From Brumimicrobium glaciale (GTDB taxonomy: Bacteria > Bacteroidota > Bacteroidia > Flavobacteriales_D > Crocinitomicaceae), in the NCBI RefSeq assembly GCF_004152935.1, contig NZ_SETE01000002.1, positions 124,001 to 188,000 of the forward strand: 64,000 nt of DNA. The letters run 5' to 3'. Every line of letters begins with the position of its first letter. The stretch's first letter is position 1. Under the pieces are notes generated by a model, which was given only the letters and a program-made list of their open reading frames with translations, was not told the DNA's origin and searched no databases. This document shows, one piece after another, positions 26,628-37,269 of this stretch. Position numbers and translations under genes: made by a program.

Positions 26628-26638
26628 TTAAGTTTTTC

Positions 26639-26646
26639 TATTTTTG
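26639..26646 (+). promoter_or_regulatory. Promoter -7 box for the 26654 gene
   Basis: TATTTTTG, an exact TAnnTTTG, ends 7 bases before the ATG at 26654, so the mRNA should be leaderless or nearly so. No TTG is found at the ideal spacing upstream, but the ATTAAG repeats fill that position. Confidence 0.5.
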
Positions 26647-26653
26647 CTAATTC

Positions 26654-27757
26654 ATGAGACTTGCTGGCACATATCACCCCATTCCTTATCTTATAGAAAG
26701 GATAACTGAGTTTCTGCCCGGAGTCACGGTCACATCTGCTATTTGGGTAGATTTTGACAAGCAAATTTACACTACAAATGACGCTAACTCACTGAATGAC
26801 TACCTAAAAGTTAAGGCGCAAAACATCAGAAATACAAAGCTTAATTCAGAATGGTCTAATCAATCAGAGCCATTTTCAGAGATAAAGAAGTCGAAAAACC
26901 AGCTGACTTTCGAAGATGAAGACGCTATGAATGTACTAAAACTGTACTTCCCTTCTCCTGTTGATGATTTTAAAGACTTAATCTTAATTGCTTTTCCGCA
27001 AAATGTCTTTCTTAAAAGTTTGAATGCTAAATTCAAAGGAATTAGTACGCAAGAGAAACATATTCTAAGTAATATTCTAAGTTCTATTTTCTCTGCTGAA
27101 CACAAAAGGGTAATTGAAGAAAGAGAGTTTCTTTCTAGTGTGGAATATATTAATCGCAAAAAAGACGCACGAATTAAGCAATTGACTGATGATTTAAAAT
27201 CTACTGAACAATTATACAGTTCTTCGATTCGTAATATTATCAACGATTTTAAAAATAAACTGGAAAAGCAACTCAACAAGACATTTGTGATTAACAATCA
27301 TGTAATTTATAAATTAGCCAAAGAGCGATTGACAATTGAAAATATAGAATTGGCGATTAAAAATGCGGTTTACCTAGCTTATAACTTGAGCGTTTCGGAA
27401 GACTCTATTCAAATTACAGTGGATCACATTCAATTGGATAAATTGCAACAAATCAAAAATAAACCTGCTTCTGCAACAATCGTAAATGATGGCAGAACCG
27501 CTACTCTGCTTGACAAATATGAAGAAGCTGCAATTCGTGCTTCTGCATTTGGTATGGTCATCAACGGTAAGAATGTTGCCGCTCAATTGGATCCACCAGT
27601 TACTCCGCCTGCCATTACAGATGCGATTAAAAAGAAGAAAACGAAAATCGCCTATTTACTTCAGCAATATCCAGAAAAATGGTCAAACATTCGAAAAGAA
27701 ATTCGACCAATTTCAATTCTAGATCAGTCAATTAACTCGATAAGTAACGCTTCTTAG
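26654..27757 (+). CDS. Uncharacterised protein, possible C-terminal DNA-binding domain
   Basis: A 367-residue soluble protein with no signal peptide that I do not recognise. Residues 1-140 look like a compact alpha/beta domain (GTYHPIPYLIERITEFLPGV, VTSAIWVDFDKQIY, LIAFPQNVF). Residues 140-200 are helical and charged with coiled-coil character (KRVIEEREFLSSVEYINRKK, IKQLTDDLKSTEQLY). Residues 205-275 form a helix-rich region. The C-terminus (about 285-345; LLDKYEEAAIRASAFGMVINGKNVAAQL, then AITDAIKKKKTKIAYLLQQYPEKW) resembles a helix-turn-helix-like DNA-binding end. If so it may be a transcription factor that reads the ATTAAG repeats in front of its own gene. This is speculation from layout, not family knowledge. 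Confidence 0.6.
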   Translation: MRLAGTYHPIPYLIERITEFLPGVTVTSAIWVDFDKQIYTTNDANSLNDYLKVKAQNIRNTKLNSEWSNQSEPFSEIKKSKNQLTFEDEDAMNVLKLYFPSPVDDFKDLILIAFPQNVFLKSLNAKFKGISTQEKHILSNILSSIFSAEHKRVIEEREFLSSVEYINRKKDARIKQLTDDLKSTEQLYSSSIRNIINDFKNKLEKQLNKTFVINNHVIYKLAKERLTIENIELAIKNAVYLAYNLSVSEDSIQITVDHIQLDKLQQIKNKPASATIVNDGRTATLLDKYEEAAIRASAFGMVINGKNVAAQLDPPVTPPAITDAIKKKKTKIAYLLQQYPEKWSNIRKEIRPISILDQSINSISNAS

Positions 27758-27859
27758 AAACACCTGGATAAATTCTTGTTGAAAAGTCGGGACAACTCTT
27801 TAACTCATAAATCCATTATTTTCAATGCTATTGATATATTCGTATGAAATCATTAGTTC

Positions 27860-30166
27860 ATGAAAAATACATTCTTAGTTCTCTCTTTATTGATGGGTTT
27901 TCAATTTCATTTATTAGCTCAAATCGAAGCTGGAATTGAGCTCAAAGAAATCATGTCAGGAAATTCTTTTATCGGTCACCAACCTTTTGATATAAAATGG
28001 TCTGTTGATGGTAATTCAATTTTTTATTCAAAAGATACCGATTCAACAGATTACGCTCAGATTTATGAATATTCCTTAAAGTCGAAAGAGACCACATTGA
28101 TTGGATTAGACCAACGAAATGGTTTGAATTATTACGCTAACTCTTCTTTATTACTTAATAATAATGAATTGTATTATTTCGATTCAAAATCAAAGCAGAG
28201 AATTTCAGTTATTGATTCCCGAGATCAGAAAAGCGAATTACAACATGTAAATAATAATCAGAAAGTCTACTTCAGACAAAATAACAACCTCTTCTCCTAC
28301 GCTTATTCTACTGGAAAATTGAAACAAGTCACCAATTTTGAAATGAAGTCAAAAAATAATGAAGAAAAAAATGACTACTATTCAAAAGAAGAATCTGTTT
28401 TGTTTGATTATTACAAAGATCAACAGAAGCTAAAAAATTTACCTAAAAAAGAAGATTTCGCTATTTCATTAAATGATAAAAATCTAAACTCAATTCAAAT
28501 CTCCCCTAATGAAGAGTTTATAGTTTACAGAACTTCAGATAAATCAAAAGATAAATTCACAAAAGTTCCACATTATATTGCCAAAGATGGATACACACAA
28601 ATAGAAAATGCCCGTGCAAAAGTAGGAACAAAAACACTGACTGATATAGAATTAAATATTTACAACATCAGTAAAGACAGCATTTATAGACTAGATTTTA
28701 GTTTTTTAAATGGAATTCGTAAGCGTCCTGCTTATCAAAATGAATATGGATTTACTGGCGAGCTTGAAAATGACAAAATCTTAGTCATTCATGAAGTTGA
28801 CTTTTCAAAGTCGGGTAATTTTGCTTTGATTTCCATAAAAAGTCAAGACAATAAAGACCGGTGGTTAGCAATTTATGATTTTAAAGCAAAAAAACTAAAA
28901 GAGATTGAACATCAGCACAATGAAGCTTGGATTGGTGGACCAGGAATTTCAGGCTGGAATTTCATTAAAGGAAATATGGGTTGGATAAATGAGTATCAAG
29001 TTTACTTTCAAAGTGAGGAATCTGGTTACAGTCATCTTTACCTTTATGATATGAAATCCAATTCAACAAAGGCATTGACAAGTGGTGATTTTGAAATTCA
29101 TAATGTAGAATTAAGTAAATCTAGAAAGCATCTTTTCATTACAGCTAATAAAACACATCCTGGAAATAGAGATTTTTATAAGTTGGATATTTCCACCAAA
29201 GAATTAACTCCACTTCTTTCAAAAGATGGAAATCATGAGGTGACTTTAAGTCCAGATGAAAAGTGGATGGCCGTCCGTTATTCTTACAAGAATAAACCTT
29301 GGGAAGTATACATCGCTCCATTGAAAGAAAATGCTGTATTAACTCAAATTACCACTTCAACAAAAGATTCATTTAAAAACACTAAATGGATTGAACCTGA
29401 GTTAATAACATTCACATCAAAAGACGGAAAAAATATTAATGCTAGAGTATATAAACCAGCCGAATCTAATGGAAATAAAGCTGCTGTAATCTTCGTTCAT
29501 GGCGCTGGATATTTGCAGAACGCACACAATTGGTGGAGCTCTTATTATCGTGAATATATGTTCCATAATCTGCTCGTTGAAAAAGGATATACAGTTTTAG
29601 ATATTGATTATCGTGCAAGTGAAGGTTATGGTAGAGAACACAGAACCGACATTTACAGGGAGATGGGAGGATTAGATTTAAGTGATAACATAGATGGACG
29701 TTCTTACCTTATTAAAGAACATGGAATTGATCCAGAAAAAGTAGGGATTTACGGTGGATCTTATGGTGGATTCATCACTTTGATGGCATTGCTGAAGCAT
29801 CCAGGTGTTTTTGCTTGTGGTGGTGCCTTGCGCTCTGTTACGGATTGGGCACATTATAATCACGAATATACATCCAACATTCTAAATACACCTGAATTAG
29901 ATTCAATGGCTTATCGAAAAAGCAGTCCAATTTATTATGCAGATGGACTTCAAGATCGTTTGATTTTATTTCATGGAATGATAGATGACAATGTTCAATA
30001 TCAAGATGTAATTAGATTAAACCAACGCTTTATTGAATTAGGTAAAACAAATTGGAATTTAGTGAGTTACCCATTCGAAAGACATAGTTTTAAATCAACA
30101 AGTTCTTGGACAGACGAATACAGTAGGTTACTTAAAATGTTTGATGAGGAGTTGTTGGGTAAATAG
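27860..30166 (+). CDS. S9 family prolyl oligopeptidase, DPP-IV type
   Basis: A 768-residue exported serine peptidase. The signal peptide is about 1-20 (FLVLSLLMGFQFHLLAQ). Residues 30-480 form a beta-propeller with WD/DPP repeats, and the C-terminal alpha/beta hydrolase domain carries the triad S634 (GIYGGSYGGF), D709 (HGMIDDNV) and H742 (FERHSF), with spacing as in human DPP-IV. It should remove Xaa-Pro or similar dipeptides from peptides in the periplasm. It stands as a single gene between the unknown 26654 gene and ispH. A TATATTCG promoter-like sequence lies about 20 bases upstream of the ATG. Confidence 0.88.
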   Translation: MKNTFLVLSLLMGFQFHLLAQIEAGIELKEIMSGNSFIGHQPFDIKWSVDGNSIFYSKDTDSTDYAQIYEYSLKSKETTLIGLDQRNGLNYYANSSLLLNNNELYYFDSKSKQRISVIDSRDQKSELQHVNNNQKVYFRQNNNLFSYAYSTGKLKQVTNFEMKSKNNEEKNDYYSKEESVLFDYYKDQQKLKNLPKKEDFAISLNDKNLNSIQISPNEEFIVYRTSDKSKDKFTKVPHYIAKDGYTQIENARAKVGTKTLTDIELNIYNISKDSIYRLDFSFLNGIRKRPAYQNEYGFTGELENDKILVIHEVDFSKSGNFALISIKSQDNKDRWLAIYDFKAKKLKEIEHQHNEAWIGGPGISGWNFIKGNMGWINEYQVYFQSEESGYSHLYLYDMKSNSTKALTSGDFEIHNVELSKSRKHLFITANKTHPGNRDFYKLDISTKELTPLLSKDGNHEVTLSPDEKWMAVRYSYKNKPWEVYIAPLKENAVLTQITTSTKDSFKNTKWIEPELITFTSKDGKNINARVYKPAESNGNKAAVIFVHGAGYLQNAHNWWSSYYREYMFHNLLVEKGYTVLDIDYRASEGYGREHRTDIYREMGGLDLSDNIDGRSYLIKEHGIDPEKVGIYGGSYGGFITLMALLKHPGVFACGGALRSVTDWAHYNHEYTSNILNTPELDSMAYRKSSPIYYADGLQDRLILFHGMIDDNVQYQDVIRLNQRFIELGKTNWNLVSYPFERHSFKSTSSWTDEYSRLLKMFDEELLGK

Positions 30167-30247
30167 TCAAATAATTAAAAACGAAGTAAAACAAAGACAT
30201 TATTTAGGTGTTATCCAATTGATATGTCTGAATCAATAAATAAGCAT

Positions 30248-30255
30248 TATCTTTG
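30248..30255 (+). promoter_or_regulatory. Promoter -7 box for ispH
   Basis: TATCTTTG 22 bases before the ispH ATG. The nearest TTG is 26 bases upstream, slightly beyond the normal spacer. Confidence 0.45.
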
Positions 30256-30277
30256 AATTGTAAAATAGAATAGTAAG

Positions 30278-31507
30278 ATGAAAGAGTTTGATATCCCAGA
30301 GTTTTACCGCTCTCCTATTATATCCAAAGTTAAAAATCTGCGCAAAGTTGCAGATCCTAGAAAAAAAGACTTTACCCCTACGATATTGGACTTCGGTCCA
30401 GTTCGTTTCCATATAGCGCGCCATTTTGGATTTTGTTATGGTGTAGAGAATGCAATTGAAATTTCATATAAAGCAATTGTAGAAAATAGAGGGAAACGTA
30501 TCTTCTTGTTGAGTCAGATGATTCACAATCCTAATGTTAATGCCGATTTACTTGACAACGGAATTCAGTTCTTACAAGATACAGAAGGAAATGAATTGAT
30601 CAGTTTTGATGAATTGAAACCCGAAGATGTTGTAATTATCCCTGCGTTTGGAGCTCCAATTGAAACCATTGTTCGACTTGAAAATAAAGGTGTTGATGTG
30701 AAAGCATACAATACAACCTGTCCATTTGTGGAGAAAGTTTGGAACCGATCAAAAAGTTTAGGAGAAACAGAACACAGTATTATTATTCACGGAAAACACA
30801 ACCATGAAGAAACAAGAGCTACTTTTTCCCATAGTTCGGCCAGCTCCCCTTCTGTTGTTGTTCGTGATATTGGAGATGCTGTTTATTTGATGGAAATCGT
30901 GTTGGGGAATAAGCCAAAAGAAGATTTTTATACTTATTTCAAAGATAAACATACTGTAGGATTTGATGTTGACAAACATTTAGACAAACTAGGTGTCGTG
31001 AATCAAACAACAATGTTGGCAACAGAGACCCAAGAAATTGCAGATTTTGTTAAAGACACGATGATTCATAAATACGGGGAGGATAAAATCAAGAATCATT
31101 TTGCAGACACCCGCGATACTTTGTGTTATGCGACCAATGACAATCAAAGATCTACCTATGCATTAATGGAGTCAAATGCTGATTTAGCGATTATTGTAGG
31201 CGGTTATAATAGTTCAAACACAACACATTTAGTTGAATTATTAGAAGAAAAATATCCAAGCTACTTTATCAATACAGAGGAAGATATTAAAAGTGAAACA
31301 GAAATTAAACACTTCAACATTCATTCAAAAGAAGTTGAAACTTCACATGAATACCTTCCAAAAAAAGATGTTTTAGATATCGTTCTTACTTCTGGAGCAT
31401 CTTGTCCAGACGCTGTCGTGGATCGTGTTCTGCATCAAGTACTATCGTATTTCAGTGATACAAAGTCAATTGAAGAAGTGATTTCAGCATCAGCAAAGAA
31501 TATTTAA
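30278..31507 (+). CDS. ispH: 4-hydroxy-3-methylbut-2-enyl diphosphate reductase
   Basis: Last enzyme of the MEP isoprenoid pathway; reduces HMBPP to IPP and DMAPP with a [4Fe-4S] cluster. It has 409 residues, the longer form typical of Bacteroidota, with an extra N-terminal segment and an internal insertion around residues 215-240. The three cluster cysteines are C53 (RHFGFCYGVENA), C148 (TTCPFVEKVW) and C376 (SGASCPDAVVDRVL). The segment HGKHNHEETRATFSH holds the conserved His. It is followed by the SRP RNA gene on the same strand, with its own promoter. Confidence 0.93.
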   Translation: MKEFDIPEFYRSPIISKVKNLRKVADPRKKDFTPTILDFGPVRFHIARHFGFCYGVENAIEISYKAIVENRGKRIFLLSQMIHNPNVNADLLDNGIQFLQDTEGNELISFDELKPEDVVIIPAFGAPIETIVRLENKGVDVKAYNTTCPFVEKVWNRSKSLGETEHSIIIHGKHNHEETRATFSHSSASSPSVVVRDIGDAVYLMEIVLGNKPKEDFYTYFKDKHTVGFDVDKHLDKLGVVNQTTMLATETQEIADFVKDTMIHKYGEDKIKNHFADTRDTLCYATNDNQRSTYALMESNADLAIIVGGYNSSNTTHLVELLEEKYPSYFINTEEDIKSETEIKHFNIHSKEVETSHEYLPKKDVLDIVLTSGASCPDAVVDRVLHQVLSYFSDTKSIEEVISASAKNI

Positions 31508-31525
31508 ATATTTTTAGAATATTGC

Positions 31526-31555
31526 TTGCAGACTGAAATGTAATTACTACTTTTG
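31526..31555 (+). promoter_or_regulatory. Promoter of the SRP RNA gene
   Basis: TTG at 31526-31528, 19 bases, then TACTTTTG at 31548-31555; exact consensus. Initiation is expected close to 31560, where the RNA's closing stem begins. Confidence 0.7.
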
Positions 31556-31559
31556 CGGC

Positions 31560-31657
31560 GGGGTAAGTCATGTACGACTAGCTCCTTCTGAACCCCCCAG
31601 GACGGGAACGTAGCAAGGGTAAGAAGTTGTAGCAGTGCGATGCATTAAGCTTACCCC
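31560..31657 (+). ncRNA. ffs: Signal recognition particle RNA (4.5S type)
   Basis: The RNA of the signal recognition particle, which with Ffh targets membrane proteins. The terminal stem is GGGGTAAG (31560-31567) with CTTACCCC (31650-31657). The conserved tip, CCCCCCAGGACGGGAACG followed by TAGCAAGGG, contains the GGAA-type tetraloop and the asymmetric internal loop bound by Ffh. Its length of about 98 nt is normal for the small bacterial form. A run of eight T begins at 31661 and serves as terminator. Own promoter at 31526-31555. No protein is read from this strand; a 60-codon antisense frame is a shadow. Confidence 0.92.
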
Positions 31658-31886
31658 ACTTTTTTTTCCTCTCCACCACCATTTCCAAAATCTTCTCGCT
31701 TCAAAAATACAACAAGTCACTGTCAATGATTGGTAATCTAACCGCGTCATTTAATACAGCCTTTACATTACACAATCTTTATTATATATTCTTAATCTTT
31801 GAATTTGCGTCAAAATCAATTTTAAAATTAATTTAACTGATTTTGAAACACGAAATTAAAGAAGTTGCAAAACTATTTTAAAAACT

Positions 31887-31979
31887 ATGAATTTATGTGT
31901 TTTGGTTTTTAAGAAAGAGAGCAGTGCCTTCATTGTTCTTGGCGGTGCTCTACTCGGTTTCCTACTGACCCTGATATAA
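31887..31979 (+). CDS. Possible 30-residue membrane micro-protein
   Basis: ATG at 31887 to TAA at 31979 encodes MNLCVLVFKKESSAFIVLGG and then ALLGFLLTLI: a short basic N-terminus and one hydrophobic, Gly-rich helix, resembling the start of YtxH-like small membrane proteins. Codons are more GC-rich than the surrounding spacer. There is no family match I can name and no exact promoter. The bases AGAGCA...TGCTCT inside it can also pair, so it might be part of a structured RNA instead. Confidence 0.3.
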   Translation: MNLCVLVFKKESSAFIVLGGALLGFLLTLI

Positions 31980-32085
31980 TTTTATTCCACACCATTAACT
32001 TCTAACAATTTAATATACAAGTGTTTAAAAGTGTTAAATTTCATGATTTAATTCAAGATACCTAGGTTATGCAAACATAATAAAG

Positions 32086-32166
32086 TACTTTTGTAACGAT
32101 TTAGGTGGTTAAGTTAGGTTGATATGCAAGAGGAAAAGACGCTCGTTTTTTCCTCTTGTTGTTTTA
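32086..32166 (+). ncRNA. Small RNA candidate with promoter and terminator
   Basis: TACTTTTG (32086-32093) is an exact -7 box. A transcript from about 32099 would run through GGTGGTTAAGTTAGGTTG to a hairpin CAAGAGGAAAA/TTTTCCTCTTG (32127-32158) followed by TTGTTTTAT, giving about 65 nt. The box lies inside AGTACTTTTGTAAC (32084-32097), 12 of 14 matches to the operator dyad found at 22.9 and 24.7 kb. No credible peptide is encoded. Confidence 0.4.
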
Positions 32167-32395
32167 TATAATGTCAACTCCCTGTTTCTACTGCATTCCT
32201 GTTAAGAATTTTAACTAACCTTCTTATTCTTGAGTGAGTTTTAATAATTGTATTGTTTTATTTTAATTTTTAAAATCAGCCTAAAACAAAAAAAAGTTAA
32301 TCAGTTATGTTTCATGAATAAAGGATTTTATACCACACTACCGTGAACATATTCAAAAAAAAATAAAGATTTCATACAACTCCTAAGTATTGTTG

Positions 32396-32403
32396 TATCT
32401 TTG
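32396..32403 (+). promoter_or_regulatory. Promoter -7 box for pyrG
   Basis: TATCTTTG followed by a C-run, CCCCCC; the ATG is 28 bases downstream. A TTC stands 22 bases upstream in the -33 place. Confidence 0.5.
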
Positions 32404-32413
32404 CCCCCCGTAG

Positions 32414-34042
<1,629 letters not shown>

Positions 34043-34090
34043 AATAAACATAAATAAGGTATAGAAATATAGTTTTAGAAATAAAGTGTA

Positions 34091-36052
34091 ATGGATAAAA
34101 ATACAATTATTGGTTTAGGTTTAATTGGTGTAATACTTGCACTTTTTACCTTCTTTAACCAACCTTCAGAAGAAGAGCTTAAAGAAAGAATGGCTCAGCA
34201 AGAACAAATTGCACAAAGTCAAAAAGATGCAGTTGAAAAAGCTGACAAAAAAGAAAAAGTTGAGAAAAAGGCTGTTGAAAAAACAGAACCTATTGCGAAA
34301 TTAGATTTAAAAGGTGAACCTGTTCTTGATAGTTTAGGAAATGTTGTTTACACAACAGAAGTAACTCCAGTCAAAAAAGAGGGTATTGTTAAAGCCCGAG
34401 ATGTTGAAGAGGAAACTTACTTCCTAGAAAACGAAAAGTTAAAAGTTGTTTTAACGAACAAAGGTGGTGGTGTTAAAAGTGTTTATTTAAAAGATCATCA
34501 AACTTATGATGACTTCAGAAAAAACGAGGGGACAGATAAGATTGAACCACTTCAACTATTCAATGAAGAGGTTGCTTCTAACGGACTAGTTTTTAACACT
34601 GATGATGGGGAGCAAAACACTTCAGGAATTGCTTTTGAGATTTCGAAAAACACGGATAGTTACATTTCATTTATTGCTAACTTTAAAGGAGGAAAATCAA
34701 TTGAACAAATTTATTCTATAACTCCAGATCAATACCACATTAATTATGAGGTAAAGATGAATGGTTTTGAAGGAGAAGTAAATCCTGAGAAAGTATTTTT
34801 AGACTGGCACGTTGAGCTATTAAAAACAGAACGTTTATTAACTGAACAACGTAGGATTTCAACGGTATTCTTTAAAGAGAAAAATGGTTCATACGATTAT
34901 TTATCTGAACATTCTGATGATGAGTTCAACGCTGAAACTGATGTTGATTGGGTAGCCTTTAAACAAAGTTACTTCTCCTCTATCATGATGCCTGAGAAAG
35001 GATTCAAAAAAGAAGGTACTTCATTTAAAGTGACTAATTATGCTGAAGGTTCTGAGAAAGATTCATCACATATTAAAGTATACAATTCTAGTTTAAATCT
35101 AGCAATTAGCAATACTGGTAACGGTAGCGCTGAGATGAAATGGTTCTTTGGTCCTAACGATTACGATTTATTAGAGTCTTATGCGAACGGAACGGAAGAC
35201 ATTATCAACTACGGTTGGGGATTGTTTAGATGGATCAATATCTATGCTATTCAACCATTATTTGTTTGGTTGGCTGCTTTTGGAATGAACTTAGGGATTG
35301 CAATTTTATTATTGACAGTAGGTATAAAGTTAATTTTAACTCCTATTCAATGGAAAATGTATGCTTCTTCTGCTAAAATGAGAATTTTGAAACCAGAAGT
35401 TGAAGAAATTAACAAGAAATTTCCAGAGAAAGATGACGCAATGAAAAAACAAATGGAAATGATGTCGCTCTACCGAGAGTCTGGCGCTAGTCCACTTGCG
35501 GGCTGTGTTCCTATGTTAATTCAAATGCCAATTTTATTTGCGGTATTCCGTTTCTTCCCAAGTACATTTACATTGCGTCAAGAAAGTTTCTTGTGGGCAG
35601 AGGATTTATCTAGTTATGACTCTGTTTTAGACTTGAGTTTTAACATTCCTTTCTATGGAGCTCACGTAAGTTTATTTACGTTATTAATGGCTGTGACTAC
35701 TTTATTCTACACTGTTTTGAACAGTAGTAACATGCAACAACCATCACAACCTGGAATGCCAAACATGAAAGTCATCATGTACTTCTTCCCTTTTATGATG
35801 ATTTTCTTCTTCAATAATTATGCATCTGGATTGAGTTATTATTACTTTATCTCTACATTGATGTCTATTTTAACAATGGTAATGATTAAAAACTTCTTTG
35901 TTAATGAAGATAAATTGAAAGCTAAAATGGCTGCTCGCCAAGTGGCAAGCAAAAAAGATGGTGGGAAGAAAAAAGGAAAGTCAAAATTCCAAGAACGTTT
36001 GGAGCAAATGCAAAAAGCACAACAAGAAAAATTGAAAAACGGTAAGAAATAA
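34091..36052 (+). CDS. yidC: Membrane protein insertase YidC
   Basis: Inserts and folds inner-membrane proteins, alone or with SecYEG. The 653-residue length is the Gram-negative form. There is an N-terminal anchor helix (about 5-20), a Glu/Lys-rich linker (30-90), a large periplasmic beta domain (about 110-360), and the conserved core from about 370 with five helices, including LFRWINIYAIQPLFVWLAAFG, the cytoplasmic hairpin KPEVEEINKKF and SPLAGCVPMLIQMPILFAVF. The conserved hydrophilic-groove residue should be a basic residue in the first core helix (R of GLFRW). It ends in a Lys-rich tail. It shares the pyrG transcript and is followed by a strong terminator. Confidence 0.95.
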   Translation: MDKNTIIGLGLIGVILALFTFFNQPSEEELKERMAQQEQIAQSQKDAVEKADKKEKVEKKAVEKTEPIAKLDLKGEPVLDSLGNVVYTTEVTPVKKEGIVKARDVEEETYFLENEKLKVVLTNKGGGVKSVYLKDHQTYDDFRKNEGTDKIEPLQLFNEEVASNGLVFNTDDGEQNTSGIAFEISKNTDSYISFIANFKGGKSIEQIYSITPDQYHINYEVKMNGFEGEVNPEKVFLDWHVELLKTERLLTEQRRISTVFFKEKNGSYDYLSEHSDDEFNAETDVDWVAFKQSYFSSIMMPEKGFKKEGTSFKVTNYAEGSEKDSSHIKVYNSSLNLAISNTGNGSAEMKWFFGPNDYDLLESYANGTEDIINYGWGLFRWINIYAIQPLFVWLAAFGMNLGIAILLLTVGIKLILTPIQWKMYASSAKMRILKPEVEEINKKFPEKDDAMKKQMEMMSLYRESGASPLAGCVPMLIQMPILFAVFRFFPSTFTLRQESFLWAEDLSSYDSVLDLSFNIPFYGAHVSLFTLLMAVTTLFYTVLNSSNMQQPSQPGMPNMKVIMYFFPFMMIFFFNNYASGLSYYYFISTLMSILTMVMIKNFFVNEDKLKAKMAARQVASKKDGGKKKGKSKFQERLEQMQKAQQEKLKNGKK

Positions 36053-36079
36053 ACACTGTTTTACTTTACAAAATACAGG

Positions 36080-36118
36080 ATCAGCCTTATTCATTTTTGA
36101 GTAAGGCTGATTTTTTTT
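36080..36118 (+). terminator. Intrinsic terminator after yidC
   Basis: ATCAGCCTTA pairs with TAAGGCTGAT across a 12-base loop and is followed by eight T. It begins 27 bases after the yidC stop. Confidence 0.9.
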
Positions 36119-36203
36119 GCTGATTAGTTAATTATGGACAAACTCCAAATATTTTTATTACTATATTTATTGAGATTAATTAATAAATCTTAATTCCTTA
36201 TAA

Positions 36204-36689
36204 ATGTATAAATCTGGCGCTGCTCCACTCCTTCAAACATTCAACTTTAAAAAGTACTTCTTATTTTTATTATTTGGATTGTTCTTTGCTTCCGTTTCAT
36301 TAACACAAAATAATAATTCAGGTAAACTAATTATTGAAGTCAGTAATACCAATAATAACAAAGGCAAGATTGGAGTGAGTGTATTTAATTCATCTGATGG
36401 TTTTCCAAACGCTACTAATAAAGCGAAATATTTAGTTCTGGGTAATATCGCGGGGAATGCTTCTCGTATTGAAATAGAAAACATGCCTTTTGGTGAATAT
36501 GCCGTTAGTATAATTCATGATGAGAATGAAAATAATAAACTAGAAACAAATTTTTTAGGAATTCCTAATGAAGGAATTGGAATGAGTAATGACGCAAAAG
36601 GAACTTTTGGACCTCCCAATTTTGAACAAGCTAAATTTAAGTTTTCAAAAAATAATCAAGCTATTCAGATCAATATGGTTTATTACTAG
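36204..36689 (+). CDS. DUF2141 exported protein
   Basis: A 161-residue secreted protein. The hydrophobic segment YFLFLLFGLFFASVSLTQ (about 18-35) ends a signal peptide that is unusually long at its N-terminus (MYKSGAAPLLQTFNFKK), so a later start is possible. The mature part is the DUF2141 beta-sandwich: KLIIEVSNTNNNKGKIGVSVFNSSDGFP, MPFGEYAVSIIHDENENNKLETNFLGIPNEGIG, and GTFGPPNFEQAKF are diagnostic. Location is periplasm or outside; function is unknown. It stands alone between a terminator and a dispersed repeat. Confidence 0.8.
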   Translation: MYKSGAAPLLQTFNFKKYFLFLLFGLFFASVSLTQNNNSGKLIIEVSNTNNNKGKIGVSVFNSSDGFPNATNKAKYLVLGNIAGNASRIEIENMPFGEYAVSIIHDENENNKLETNFLGIPNEGIGMSNDAKGTFGPPNFEQAKFKFSKNNQAIQINMVYY

Positions 36690-36729
36690 AATACTAGGAA
36701 AACAATGATGCCTGAACAATAAATATCTC

Positions 36730-37241
36730 GGTTCTATGTGATTTTGTGTGGGTAGATTTAAAATCTATGCTTTTAATTGAAGCTAAACGATTGTTAATTT
36801 GGTTCTACTTTTATTTAAATAGACACTTTCTATTAAAATACATTTCGCTTAACTTCATAAATTACTGTTATTTAAGTGTTTATTGTTCGAAGTCACAGAG
36901 GGACGGCATGTTAATAGGGATGGACGTAAGTCCATCCGCCAAACGATACAAACCCAACAAAATCGACCTAATTGCATGCAATTAGGTCGATTTTGTTGGG
37001 TTTTGTATTATATCTATTTGTTTTAAACCAAGGACTTACGTCCTTGGCTATTAATATGCCGCCCCTCCGGGACTAATCTATTGAAATACAGACATCTATG
37101 TCCTTGTTTGTAAATATTAAATGTTAATTTTGATAAATACTTTGAAATACAACTCGTGTAGGTTACAGTTAAATTCGTACTAGAACTATTAATTTTTCAA
37201 AGGATTAAAATTGATTACCCACAGTATTTCATATAGAGCCA
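36730..37241 (+). repeat. Structured dispersed repeat, copy 2 (full)
   Basis: Aligns with 21490-22012. Closing stem 36900-36917 with 37048-37065 (16 of 18), hairpin GGATGGAC-GTAA-GTCCATCC (36918-36937), long palindrome centred near 36976 (inner 27-base arms), and hairpin CCAAGGAC-TTAC-GTCCTTGG (37028-37047). Relative to copy 1 the palindrome has CCCAAC/GTTGGG in place of CCCCAC/GTGGGG and the small hairpin GAC/GTC in place of GGC/GCC, so changes are paired. Confidence 0.85.
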
Positions 37242-37261
37242 ATATCTTTTTAAAGATTGTC

Positions 37262-37269
37262 TATTTTTG
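37262..37269 (+). promoter_or_regulatory. Promoter -7 box for the Sua5-type gene
   Basis: TATTTTTG, exact TAnnTTTG, 66 bases before the chosen ATG at 37336. A TTG in-frame start at 37312 lies between and is less likely. Confidence 0.45.

Noticed and set aside
22100-27757. Prophage around the XRE repressor
   Set aside because: The repressor and operators are phage-like, but there is no integrase, structural or replication gene and no tRNA attachment site in the window.
31568-31750. Open frame antisense to the SRP RNA
   Set aside because: The SRP RNA has a perfect promoter, closing stem, conserved tip and T-run on the plus strand; the antisense frame is a shadow.
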